Of a stretch of 45,210 nt of DNA, positions 26,481 through 34,118 are shown one piece after another. Each line of letters begins with the position of its first letter. The first letter of the stretch is position 1. The notes below the pieces were generated by a model. It was not told the DNA's origin and ran no database searches. It saw nothing but the letters and a program-made list of their open reading frames with translations. Origin of the DNA: JANRIC01 sp033765345 (GTDB taxonomy: Bacteria > Bacteroidota > Bacteroidia > Cytophagales > Microscillaceae); contig JANRIC010000093.1 in NCBI GenBank assembly GCA_033765345.1, positions 1-45,210 of the forward strand, given 5' to 3'. The position numbers and the translations under genes are program-made.

Positions 26481-26488
26481 TACCTTTG
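26481..26488 (+). promoter_or_regulatory. -7 promoter element (TACCTTTG)
   Basis: A TAnnTTTG match 40 bp before the LysE-type gene. Confidence 0.5.
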
Positions 26489-26528
26489 TATGAAGATATA
26501 AACCCGAATTTTTTTCAGAAATTATTTT

Positions 26529-27194
26529 ATGTTAGAAGCCTTATATTCAAATAACACACTTTTTACACTCCTTTGGGTGAGTTTGGTCGCAGGTTTTATC
26601 GCCTCTGCCCCCATCGGGCCTGTCAATCTCTGGACAGCTAACCTACTGATCAGCCGGGGTAAAAACGTGGTGTATTGGTTTTTGGCTGGTGTAATATTAG
26701 TGGATATTACTTATGTATTTCTTGGATTCTGGGTATATTTTTTTATTTCCGACAAAGGCATTGCTCCCCTAAGCACAGGCTGGGAGATCGTCGGTGGGAT
26801 TTTTATTATGCTGGTAGGCTTTATTTTCTTGGTCAAAAATCAGAAAAAATTAACCGAACAAAAGCTTCAAACTCCTTCCAAATACCATCCTCTTCGTGCT
26901 TTTGTGACCGGTGCGCTGCTTTGTGCTTCCAATTCCATGCTTTTTGTGATGTGGTTTTTTATCGCCAGTGTGTATAAATCATATAGTTTAGAAGTTGAAA
27001 ACGAACTGGCATTATGCACAGTGCTGGCTGGAGTCCTGCTGGGTGACCTTGTTTGGTTTAGTGCTTTGGTCAAAGTGCTTGAGAAAGGTCTTACCCGCAT
27101 CCGCCCCCTAAATCTCCGCCGCCTCCAGAATCTCATCGCTATAAGCCTTGTACTTTTCGGTTTGTTTACGGCTTGCAAGCAGATCGGAAGCTAG
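26529..27194 (+). CDS. LysE/RhtB-family exporter
   Basis: A 221-residue inner-membrane protein with about six hydrophobic segments. SAPIGPVNLWTANLLISRGKN (from about residue 25) is the conserved PGP-like loop of LysE/RhtB amino-acid exporters, and LLCASNSMLFVMWFF (about 137) mirrors it in the second half. Family members export amino acids or related metabolites; the substrate is not visible. It has its own TAnnTTTG element. A run of 18-bp tandem repeats begins immediately after the stop codon. Confidence 0.85.
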   Translation: MLEALYSNNTLFTLLWVSLVAGFIASAPIGPVNLWTANLLISRGKNVVYWFLAGVILVDITYVFLGFWVYFFISDKGIAPLSTGWEIVGGIFIMLVGFIFLVKNQKKLTEQKLQTPSKYHPLRAFVTGALLCASNSMLFVMWFFIASVYKSYSLEVENELALCTVLAGVLLGDLVWFSALVKVLEKGLTRIRPLNLRRLQNLIAISLVLFGLFTACKQIGS

Positions 27195-27195
27195 G

Positions 27196-27249
27196 GAGAA
27201 TTAAATCAATTAAGAGAATTAAATCAATTAAGGGAATTAACGCAATTGC
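27196..27249. repeat. 18-bp tandem repeat, three copies
   Basis: GAGAATTAAATCAATTAA occurs at 27196-27213 and exactly again at 27214-27231. A third copy at 27232-27249 agrees at 13 of 18 positions. It starts one base after the LysE-type stop codon. Meaning unknown. Confidence 0.8.
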
Positions 27250-27314
27250 CGTGTTTGGTATCCTCACCATAACCATCAGGTTAAAAATATAACTCACTGA
27301 CCATCAACGAAGCT

Positions 27315-27353
27315 TGTCATCTGTCATAACAAACAAAAACTTTTTACAAATTA
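27315..27353. repeat. Degenerate copy of a dispersed intergenic repeat
   Basis: TTGTCATC followed by TGTCATAA and then AACTTTTTACAAATTA. The same order of words occurs on the minus strand at 45034-44991 (TTGTCATCCTGTCATAA, then GGAACTTTTTACAAATTACGA). The two differ mainly by short indels. This points to a dispersed repeat family with a copy at each site. The remainder of the gap 27195-27503 shows no gene. Confidence 0.6.
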
Positions 27354-27476
27354 TTGATCCTTACAGAAGGCAAAAGCCTAAGCAAGTAAGCTTGTTTAAT
27401 TTTCCGGGCTGACAAAAAACCTGAGATTTTACTCCCGAAAAATACCACATTACACAAAAAATAACGGATATTTTAT

Positions 27477-27484
27477 TATATTTG
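27477..27484 (+). promoter_or_regulatory. -7 promoter element (TATATTTG) of the AAA/DUF3226 pair
   Basis: A TAnnTTTG match 19 bp before the first ATG (27504). It should drive both genes of the pair. Confidence 0.55.
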
Positions 27485-27503
27485 TAGGAATAGAATATAA
27501 TCT

Positions 27504-28589
27504 ATGGACTATCAAAAAAAGGGAAAGGCTATGATACAATCATTTCTCATCAAAAACTACAGACTTTTTAAGGAGCTAGAAATCAAATCCCTGAAAAGAG
27601 TCAACCTCATCGTGGGTGGCAATAACACGGGCAAATCCGCCTTGTTGGAAGCCCTGCTGATATATTCTTCCAAAGGAGATATCAGAACCCTGAACGCTCT
27701 GTTGCATCAGCGGGGTGAGTGGCTGGATATTGGAGCGCATCTTAGCAAAAGAGAACAGACAAACTCATATTTAGAAAATTATCAAGAACTCTTCCCAGAA
27801 AGAAAAATAGATTATGGCTCTGATAGTTCTGTTATATCTGTAGGTGAAGGTGAGGAGAAAAATTTTATTACACTCAAATTAAAATATAACACTGAAAGAG
27901 TTCTTTATTATTTTGTTCAAGGCCGACCAGGTGCAGATTATAACCCTACGAGTAATATGGCAGAACGCGTTTTCTCAGAGGGTAAAGAAAATTATATGCT
28001 CACGAATGACATTCCACTTGAACCGGATGTAGTATCTTCATTTTCTCAGCAATTTATCCAAGCGTACTCCCGACCCGAACACAATCACCTCCTCTGGGAT
28101 GAAATACAACTCACTCCCCAGGAAGATTTTATCATCGAGGCACTCAGAATCATTGAGCCTCGTATAGACCGCCTAGCCTTTGACAGTGTCACGAAAAAAG
28201 CAAAAGTGCGCTTACAAGGCGAATCCAAACCCCTAACCCTCAGCAGTATGGGCGACGGCATCAACCGCATTCTGAGTATTGCCCTAGCGATGGTACGCTG
28301 TGAAGGTAGTATTTTTCTCATAGATGAATTTGAAAACGGACTGCACTGGTCAGTACAAGAAAACTTATGGAAAATCATCTTCAAACTGGCTCAAGAACTG
28401 GATATTCAGGTATTTGCTACTACACATAGTACGGATACCATCAGAACACTTGCCAAAGTCACAGAAGGAGAATACCAGGAGAATACAAAATTCATTAAAT
28501 TATCCAATAAAAAAGGAATTTTAAAAGCTATTGAATATGACTTTGAGAATATTCTCATCGCTCTAGAAGATGACATTGAAATACGCTAA
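27504..28589 (+). CDS. OLD/ABC-type AAA ATPase (AAA_15/AAA_21), partner of DUF3226 protein
   Basis: A 361-residue ATPase of the ABC/SMC-like class that includes OLD nucleases and several phage-defence sensors. FLIKNYRLFKELEI is the usual first strand pair. Walker A is GGNNTGKS (38-45). The signature-like stretch SSMGDGINRIL lies at about 246, Walker B IFLIDEFENGLH at about 268, and the His switch ATTHSTDT at about 304. It has no nuclease domain of its own. The next gene, 2 bp away, supplies a TOPRIM-like fold, so the pair resembles an OLD enzyme split in two. An alternative start is the ATG at 27531, which gives the common family start (MIQSFLIKNYR); both lie after the promoter. Confidence 0.88.
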   Translation: MDYQKKGKAMIQSFLIKNYRLFKELEIKSLKRVNLIVGGNNTGKSALLEALLIYSSKGDIRTLNALLHQRGEWLDIGAHLSKREQTNSYLENYQELFPERKIDYGSDSSVISVGEGEEKNFITLKLKYNTERVLYYFVQGRPGADYNPTSNMAERVFSEGKENYMLTNDIPLEPDVVSSFSQQFIQAYSRPEHNHLLWDEIQLTPQEDFIIEALRIIEPRIDRLAFDSVTKKAKVRLQGESKPLTLSSMGDGINRILSIALAMVRCEGSIFLIDEFENGLHWSVQENLWKIIFKLAQELDIQVFATTHSTDTIRTLAKVTEGEYQENTKFIKLSNKKGILKAIEYDFENILIALEDDIEIR

Positions 28590-28591
28590 AC

Positions 28592-29245
28592 ATGAAAAAA
28601 ATACTTATTGTAGAGGGAAATCAAGACAAAGGATTTATAGAATTACTTTTTAAAAGACGAAAAATTGATGCTAAGGTCAATTATGGTGATTTTGAAATTA
28701 AACCTGTCGGCGGTTTTGATAAAATGATCACAAGACTACCTGTACGTTTTCAAACTGATAACTATGATATAATAGGTCTGGTTGTTGATGCCGATACAGA
28801 CCTGCAAGATCATTGGAATAAACTAAAATTGACATTTCAAAAATTAGGCTATCAAAATCTTCCAAAAAAACCTGAGCCTAAAGGAACTATTGTCTTGCAG
28901 AATAGTCTGCCCAAATTAGGAGTTTGGATTATGCCTGATAATCAAGTTGAAGGAACGCTAGAAACTTTTGTAAAATTTCTGATTCCTGACTTTGACAAAG
29001 ATGAACTACTCAAATTGGCAGAAAAAACAGTGGATGAACTGATTCAGAAAAAACTAAATCTATTCAGTGTATCTGATAGGATGAAAGCCATTGTCCATAC
29101 CTGGTTAGCCTGGCAAGAAGAACCAGGGCTTTCGCTGGGGCAAGCCATCAATTTTCGTTTCACACAAAAAGAAAAAGGATATTTATTGGATGATCGGAAA
29201 GCCAGCCCCTTTATCCTCTGGCTACAAAAGCTCTTCAAAGACTAG
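28592..29245 (+). CDS. DUF3226-family TOPRIM-like protein
   Basis: A 217-residue protein starting MKKILIVEGNQDKGFIELL. Glu8 and the acidic pair in VVDADTD (Asp66, Asp68) fit the TOPRIM metal site found in topoisomerases, primases and OLD nucleases. KPVGGFDKM (about residue 38), LPKLGVWIMPDNQVEGTLE (about 108) and the end ASPFILWLQKLF are family features of DUF3226. It follows the AAA ATPase gene after 2 bp and must be co-transcribed. I infer metal-dependent nuclease or nucleotidyl chemistry controlled by the ATPase, as in PARIS-like (AriA/AriB) or OLD systems. This exact pair's activity is not shown by sequence. Confidence 0.85.
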   Translation: MKKILIVEGNQDKGFIELLFKRRKIDAKVNYGDFEIKPVGGFDKMITRLPVRFQTDNYDIIGLVVDADTDLQDHWNKLKLTFQKLGYQNLPKKPEPKGTIVLQNSLPKLGVWIMPDNQVEGTLETFVKFLIPDFDKDELLKLAEKTVDELIQKKLNLFSVSDRMKAIVHTWLAWQEEPGLSLGQAINFRFTQKEKGYLLDDRKASPFILWLQKLFKD

Positions 29246-29429
29246 GTTATTACATAGGAAATTAAGAAAATTCAACCCATTCAGCCTGATCCTAACCTGA
29301 CATTTACCTCCACACTTTCTTTTGATAAAAATCACCCAAAAAATAAAATTTTTTCGCAAAAACCCTGAGATATTTTAAGCTTTTTGCTATTAAATAGTAA
29401 ACACGCTTTTTAACCAAACACACTATTTG

Positions 29430-29924
29430 ATGGAAAAAGAAAATCTAATCTCATTGAGCATTTCCCAGGAGGATTTGCAGGCAATTGAACAAGCTACCAA
29501 AACCCTGGAAGAAAAACTGATGCCCCTACTCATTCAGTTGAGCCCTGCCGAAAGTAAGGAACTCAATATGATGGGCGACAAAACCGTGGCATTCGTCATC
29601 AAAGCCTATGAATTTGCGGTGCAAAATCCCGATCTGACACCCAAATTTATGGATACTGATGAGATGAAAAAGGACATGGATGCCGTAGAAATCCTTCGCA
29701 GATTGATCAACCCCCTCAAACAACTTGTCGAGTTTATGGAAGATACCCGCAGACTCGCAGGTAGTGAAGCACTCAGCGAGGCTTTGATCTTTTACAATGC
29801 CATCAAAGCAGCTTCCAAAGCCAAAATCGGAGCAAGTAGGCTCATCTATGAAGAATTAAAGAAAAGATACCCAGGAAGAAACCGAAAAAAAGAGGATGAA
29901 AGCGGCTCAGAAACTGAAAATTGA
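29430..29924 (+). CDS. Conserved hypothetical protein (164 aa)
   Basis: A soluble, mostly helical protein. The motifs MGDKTVAFV (about residue 48), NPDLTPKFMD (about 65), INPLKQLVE (about 90), SEALIFYN (about 114) and a basic C-terminus after KKRYPGR match an unnamed protein family I recall in several Bacteroidota genomes. The role is unknown. The start is the ATG at 29430, which follows an in-frame TTG by one codon. The gene stands alone, 184 bp after the DUF3226 gene, and I see no link to that pair. A terminator lies about 140 bp downstream. Confidence 0.75.
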   Translation: MEKENLISLSISQEDLQAIEQATKTLEEKLMPLLIQLSPAESKELNMMGDKTVAFVIKAYEFAVQNPDLTPKFMDTDEMKKDMDAVEILRRLINPLKQLVEFMEDTRRLAGSEALSEALIFYNAIKAASKAKIGASRLIYEELKKRYPGRNRKKEDESGSETEN

Positions 29925-30060
29925 TCTAAAAACAGAGCTTTTTGACCTTAAATCAGAGAAAAAAACGCTTTTAAAACACAAACTTGCGCTTTTTTAAGTC
30001 AAAATTTCTCAAAAATTATAGCTTTTTCTACTTACGCACGTCTTTTTTAATTCAAATTCA

Positions 30061-30101
30061 ATCAAACTTGAGCTTTTTTTGCCCAAGTTTGATTTTTTTT
30101 T
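30061..30101 (+). terminator. Rho-independent terminator
   Basis: ATCAAACTTG (30061-30070) and CAAGTTTGAT (30084-30093) are perfect 10-bp arms around a 13-nt loop, followed directly by a run of nine T's (30093-30101). It would end transcripts from the 29430-29924 gene. Confidence 0.75.
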
Positions 30102-30121
30102 CCGCAAAATGCTGTTTTTAC

Positions 30122-30192
30122 ACATCAATCTCAAGCTATAAAATAGCAAATTTGATCTATCAAACATCAATCTCAAGCTATAAAATAGCAAA
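30122..30192. repeat. 29-bp direct repeat, two copies, 42-bp period
   Basis: A 29-bp unit beginning ACATCAATCTCAAGC occurs exactly at 30122-30150 and 30164-30192, separated by 13 bp. Two copies with so short a spacer do not make a CRISPR. The stretch 29925-30252 otherwise holds only the terminator and AT-rich DNA. Confidence 0.8.
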
Positions 30193-30252
30193 AATTACTT
30201 TTCCAACTTCTAAACCTGTAAGACATCCAAAGACATGATTGTTTTTTAGGAT

Positions 30253-30840
30253 TTAATCCATTTCGGCGGCTTCTTCAAAACGTACTGGATACCGACTCAT
30301 CTCGAATTTATTCATATCCCGATCGAAGTAAGCCGCTTTTTGCCCTTTTTTGTCTTTGAATAAAAACCTAAAAACCTGTATGGATTCTTCAGTCTGATTG
30401 CCTGGAAAAAACGTAAAGCTTTCCATACGAATAAGTGTATTTTCTTTGAGTAGTTTTTCAAACTTTTCATACACTGCATCCGACACACCGCCTGTACCCA
30501 GATAAACCTTCAAAAAATCGGCTTCTTCCCCTTCTCCATTACCCAAATACTGCGTGGATGAGGTTTGTCTGCCGTCTTCGGTGTATCTGATACGACGTTC
30601 CAGCGTTTTGCCACTGCTTTGATCCATCGCAGTAAAAACAGCCACATAACGACTCTGAGCATTGCTTAAAGTCATTTTTGCCCAATAATCAACCGGAAAG
30701 CCCCATTGCTCCTGAAAGTTTGTTTTGATGACTTCGGGTACTTGACCTTCTTCAACTTTTTGGCTTTTTGAAGCTTGTTGAGCATTTATTTGAACCACTG
30801 CCAAACATAGAAAAACACTTGACAAAATAATTTTTTTCAT
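30253..30840 (-). CDS. Secreted hypothetical protein (possibly PepSY-like)
   Basis: A 195-residue protein. The start is taken at 30840, where KKIILSSVFLCLAVVQINAQ forms a clear signal peptide ending AQ-Q; an earlier in-frame ATG (30885) would put 15 polar residues before it. The mature part opens VPEVIKTNFQEQW and contains YVAVF, reminiscent of the repeats of PepSY-like periplasmic proteins, but the match is weak. It is rich in Glu, Lys and aromatic residues with no Cys after the signal. It is probably periplasmic or secreted, function unknown. It converges with the preceding conserved gene. Confidence 0.7.
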   Translation of the reverse strand: MKKIILSSVFLCLAVVQINAQQASKSQKVEEGQVPEVIKTNFQEQWGFPVDYWAKMTLSNAQSRYVAVFTAMDQSSGKTLERRIRYTEDGRQTSSTQYLGNGEGEEADFLKVYLGTGGVSDAVYEKFEKLLKENTLIRMESFTFFPGNQTEESIQVFRFLFKDKKGQKAAYFDRDMNKFEMSRYPVRFEEAAEMD

Positions 30841-31026
30841 AAAAGATGGTTTATTATGGATTAAAATTAAGCATAGTTCACTCAAATTTCAAAACAAAGT
30901 CTTAGATAAAATATTCTATAGGCTATACAGCTTTTTTTTTATGATTAAATGATTTTCCATTCCAAGAAAACTTACACTATTTTGCCCTTCAAGCTTTCAA
31001 AATAAATATATTTTCTTCCGAATGCT

Positions 31027-31034
31027 TATATTTG
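31027..31034 (+). promoter_or_regulatory. -7 promoter element (TATATTTG) of glnS
   Basis: A TAnnTTTG match about 97 bp before the glnS start codon. It implies a leader of roughly 90 nt. Confidence 0.5.
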
Positions 31035-31131
31035 CTTAATCAAATAGTAGATTCTCACAGATTCTAAGATCAAAGAGATTTTGGTTTGAGAATTGTTTTT
31101 TAATTTTGAATAACAACAGGATTATTTCTAT

Positions 31132-32826
31132 ATGAGTACAACTCCAGAAACCAAAGACAAGGAATCTTTAAACTTCATCGAGCATATCGTAGAAGAAGAC
31201 ATTAAAAACAACAAGCACGAAGGTAGAATTCATACCCGATTCCCACCCGAACCCAATGGCTTTTTACACATCGGGCACGCATCTTCTATCTGCCTCAACT
31301 TTGGTATCGCCCAAAAATACAATGGCAAGTGCAACCTACGCTTCGACGATACCAACCCCGATACCGAAGACTCAGTGTATGTAGAATCTATCAAAGCCGA
31401 CGTCAAGTGGTTGGGCTTTGATTGGGAAGACCGCGAATTTTACGCCTCAGATTATTACGATCAATTATATGAATTTGCCCTGCAACTCGTCAAAGAAGGC
31501 AAAGCTTATGTAGATGACCTGAGCAAAGAGGAATTTGACAAAATCAAAGGCTCCATAACCGTACCCGGCAAGGAAAGCCCCTATCGCAATCGCAGCGTAG
31601 AGGAAAACCTGGAACTTTTAGAACGCATGAAAAACGGTGAATTTAAGGAAGGTGAAAAGGTACTTCGAGCCAAAATAGACATGAGCTCCCCCAATATGCA
31701 CCTCCGCGACCCAGCCATGTACCGCATCAAATACGCCGAACACCACCGAACCGGTAACAAATGGTGCATCTACCCCACGTATGATTTTGCACACGGGCAA
31801 AGCGACTCGATGGAGGGAATCACACACTCACTCTGTACCCTGGAGTTTGAGCTGCACCGCCCACTGTATGAATGGTTTATCAAGGAATTGAATATTTTTC
31901 CTTCCCGTCAGATAGAGTTTGCCCGCCGAAACCTGAGTTATACAGTCACCAGTAAACGTAAACTCCTACAACTCGTGGAAGAAGGACACGTAGACGGCTG
32001 GGACGACCCACGCATGCCTACCATCTCAGGTCTACGCCGCAGAGGTTATACCCCGGAGTCTATCCGAATGTTTGTAGATAAAATCGGGATCGCTCGCCGG
32101 GATAACCTCATTGACCCCTCTCTGCTTGAGTTCAGCCTCAGAGATCACCTCAATAAAATTGCTCCCCGTGTGATGGCCGTCCTTGATCCGATTAAGGTAA
32201 TCATCACCAACTATCCTGAGGGAAAATCAGAGGAACTCCTCACTGAAAACAATCCCGAAGACGAAAGTATGGGCAATCGTATAGTTCCTTTCTCAAAAGA
32301 ACTTTATATCGAGCGTGAGGATTTTATGGAGCAAGCCTCTAAGAAGTTCTTCCGCCTAGCACCTGGCAAAATGGTACGCCTCAAAAGTGCCTATATCATC
32401 CAATGCGACGATTTTGTAAAAGACCCTGAGACCGGAATGATCACCGAATTGCACTGCAGCTACTTCCCCAACTCCAAAAGCGGGCAGGATACCAGCGGGC
32501 TCAAAGTCAAAGGTACGATTCATTGGGTTTCTGCTGCACAGGCCGTAGATGCCGAGGTGAGATTGTACGATCGTCTTTTTATGGTCGAGAACCCCAGCAA
32601 AGACAAAGACCGTGACTTCAAAGAATTTATCAATCCGGATTCGCTGATCATTTTACAAAATTGCAAACTTGAACCCAGTCTGAAAAACGCCCAACCCGGC
32701 GAAAGATTCCAGTTTCAACGTATGGGTTATTTTTGTGTAGACACTAAAAATACCACCCAGGAAAAACTCGTTTTTAATCGATCCGTGACTTTAAAGGACT
32801 CCTGGGCAAAGGAACAACAAAAATGA
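31132..32826 (+). CDS. glnS: Glutaminyl-tRNA synthetase
   Basis: A 564-residue class I aminoacyl-tRNA synthetase of normal length that charges tRNA-Gln with glutamine using ATP. The HIGH motif is HIGH at residues 46-49 within PPEPNGFLHIGHAS. RFDDTNP (about 82), HGQSDSMEGITHS (about 221; the Gln- and tRNA-recognition segment) and the KMSKS counterpart VTSKRK (about 271) follow. The C-terminal beta-barrel anticodon-binding domain spans about 340-560. Having glnS means the organism can charge tRNA-Gln directly rather than only through the Glu-tRNA amidotransferase route. It forms its own transcription unit. Confidence 0.97.
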   Translation: MSTTPETKDKESLNFIEHIVEEDIKNNKHEGRIHTRFPPEPNGFLHIGHASSICLNFGIAQKYNGKCNLRFDDTNPDTEDSVYVESIKADVKWLGFDWEDREFYASDYYDQLYEFALQLVKEGKAYVDDLSKEEFDKIKGSITVPGKESPYRNRSVEENLELLERMKNGEFKEGEKVLRAKIDMSSPNMHLRDPAMYRIKYAEHHRTGNKWCIYPTYDFAHGQSDSMEGITHSLCTLEFELHRPLYEWFIKELNIFPSRQIEFARRNLSYTVTSKRKLLQLVEEGHVDGWDDPRMPTISGLRRRGYTPESIRMFVDKIGIARRDNLIDPSLLEFSLRDHLNKIAPRVMAVLDPIKVIITNYPEGKSEELLTENNPEDESMGNRIVPFSKELYIEREDFMEQASKKFFRLAPGKMVRLKSAYIIQCDDFVKDPETGMITELHCSYFPNSKSGQDTSGLKVKGTIHWVSAAQAVDAEVRLYDRLFMVENPSKDKDRDFKEFINPDSLIILQNCKLEPSLKNAQPGERFQFQRMGYFCVDTKNTTQEKLVFNRSVTLKDSWAKEQQK

Positions 32827-33184
32827 TATTGCGGGTTTTTGGGATTGAAGGAGATTATTTCACTCTGATCTGTGAGTCCTTATTCTATTGGTTTTTAGAG
32901 CTTGCCTGATGGGTTTAGGCAAATTTGAGCTTCAAAATAAACTCAGCAAAACAGGCATCCTTACCTCTCTGATTGTACCGGGTTTCCTTTTGGATTTGGA
33001 GAAGGTTTTTTAAATGAAAATAATTGATATTGCTGCACATGCACGAATTATATGCCAGCATGCGCAGCAAACATCTAAAAAACACCCGGATATTTGTGAA
33101 TTCTCAATTTTTTTGTAATAAATCAGCCGGATAGCAGTAATTGAATCAAAGAGAATTTTTTATTCAATTAACATCTTATCCGAT
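32827..33184. other. Intergenic region with two hairpins
   Basis: No gene is seen. TTGCCT/AGGCAA forms a weak hairpin near 32910-32932. TTGCTGCACATGC (33030-33042) mirrors GCATGCGCAGCAA (33058-33070) with one mismatch around a 15-nt loop. Neither is followed by a U-tract. The second lies about 115 bp before the next gene and could be an mRNA leader structure or a repeat. Confidence 0.45.
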
Positions 33185-34078
33185 ATGATCAAAAAGACTG
33201 CCCTGGTTGGGATCGCCCTTTTAGCTATCCTAACCAATCTCCCACTCCTGGCACAAATGAACAAGGCCTACGACCTGGCCGGCAAAATGGTTCGAAGCAA
33301 ACTCGAGCAGGAAGATGCCCAAAACATCAAAATCCTGGATAACTTGAACGAAGCAGACATCATCGTAGTAAGCGGCACCTACGACCATATCCATCAGGTG
33401 CTTGAAAGCATGCATATTCCTTACTTGAGCATTAGTCAAGAACAAGTATTACAAGCTGAATTAAAGCCTTTTCATACCGTTTTTGTGAATTGTGCCTCAA
33501 GTTTTCCCGCAGAAGCCGCTCACAAACTGGCTGCCTTTGTACAATCCGGCGGGCAACTCATCACCACAGACTGGGCTTTGAAAAATGTATTGGAAGTCGC
33601 ATTCCCCCATACAGTCGCTTATAACAATAAGCCCACCCAAGACGAAGTAGTTAAGATTACTGTCCATGATACAACTGACCACGCTGTGGCTAGTTTTGTA
33701 GAGGAAAAAACCGACCCCGTGTGGTGGCTAGAAGGATCTTCTTATCCGATTCAAATTCTGGACAAGGAGCGGGTCAAAGTCTTGGTCAAATCCCAAGAAC
33801 TAAAAGATAAATACGGCGAAGAAGCAGTCATAGTACGTTTTGAATACGGCAAAGGGCGTGTATATCACATGATTTCACACTTCTACCTACAGCGCACCGA
33901 AGCCAAAGTAGCCAAACAAGCACTAGAGGCCGAAGAATACCTCAAAGAAATGAATGCCTCTGAAGATGTACTCAAGGATGCCGAAAAGAATCAAGTCACT
34001 TATGGCGAAATGCAATCTGCCAACCGCTCTGCCGATTTTGTAACCAGAGTAATCATCCATCAGGCCAAGAAAAAATAA
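33185..34078 (+). CDS. Exported hypothetical protein with amidotransferase-like Rossmann fold
   Basis: A 297-residue protein with a cleavable signal peptide (about residues 1-23, ending PLLAQ). The central part DIIVVSGTYDHIHQVLE, FHTVFVNCASSFPAE, LAAFVQSGGQLITTDWAL and VIVRFEYGKGRVYHMISHF looks like the Rossmann-type fold seen in ThuA-like and glutamine-amidotransferase-like proteins, which carry the same strand-loop order. The catalytic Cys-His-Glu triad is not evident, so it may be a binding protein. It acts in the periplasm or outside. It faces the ABC1 kinase gene convergently. Function unknown. Confidence 0.7.
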   Translation: MIKKTALVGIALLAILTNLPLLAQMNKAYDLAGKMVRSKLEQEDAQNIKILDNLNEADIIVVSGTYDHIHQVLESMHIPYLSISQEQVLQAELKPFHTVFVNCASSFPAEAAHKLAAFVQSGGQLITTDWALKNVLEVAFPHTVAYNNKPTQDEVVKITVHDTTDHAVASFVEEKTDPVWWLEGSSYPIQILDKERVKVLVKSQELKDKYGEEAVIVRFEYGKGRVYHMISHFYLQRTEAKVAKQALEAEEYLKEMNASEDVLKDAEKNQVTYGEMQSANRSADFVTRVIIHQAKKK

Positions 34079-34085
34079 AGGAGAA

Positions 34086-34118
34086 AGGTGTTGGGTTTAT
34101 ACCCTTCACCCAACACCT
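34086..34118. terminator. Hairpin overlapping the end of the ABC1 kinase gene
   Basis: AGGTGTTGGGT (34086-34096) and ACCCAACACCT (34108-34118) are perfect 11-bp arms around an 11-nt loop. The right arm encodes the last residues of the kinase. On the minus strand the hairpin is followed by a T-rich stretch (TTCTCCTTTATTTTTTC), so it can end kinase transcripts, and it may also stop the convergent gene. Confidence 0.6.

Noticed and set aside
30122..30192. CRISPR-like direct repeat
   Set aside because: Only two copies, a 13-bp spacer and no cas genes.
29984..30238. 84-codon plus-strand ORF containing a repeated peptide
   Set aside because: The repetition only reflects the 42-bp DNA repeat being divisible by three. 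It overlaps a strong terminator and has a biased AT-rich composition.
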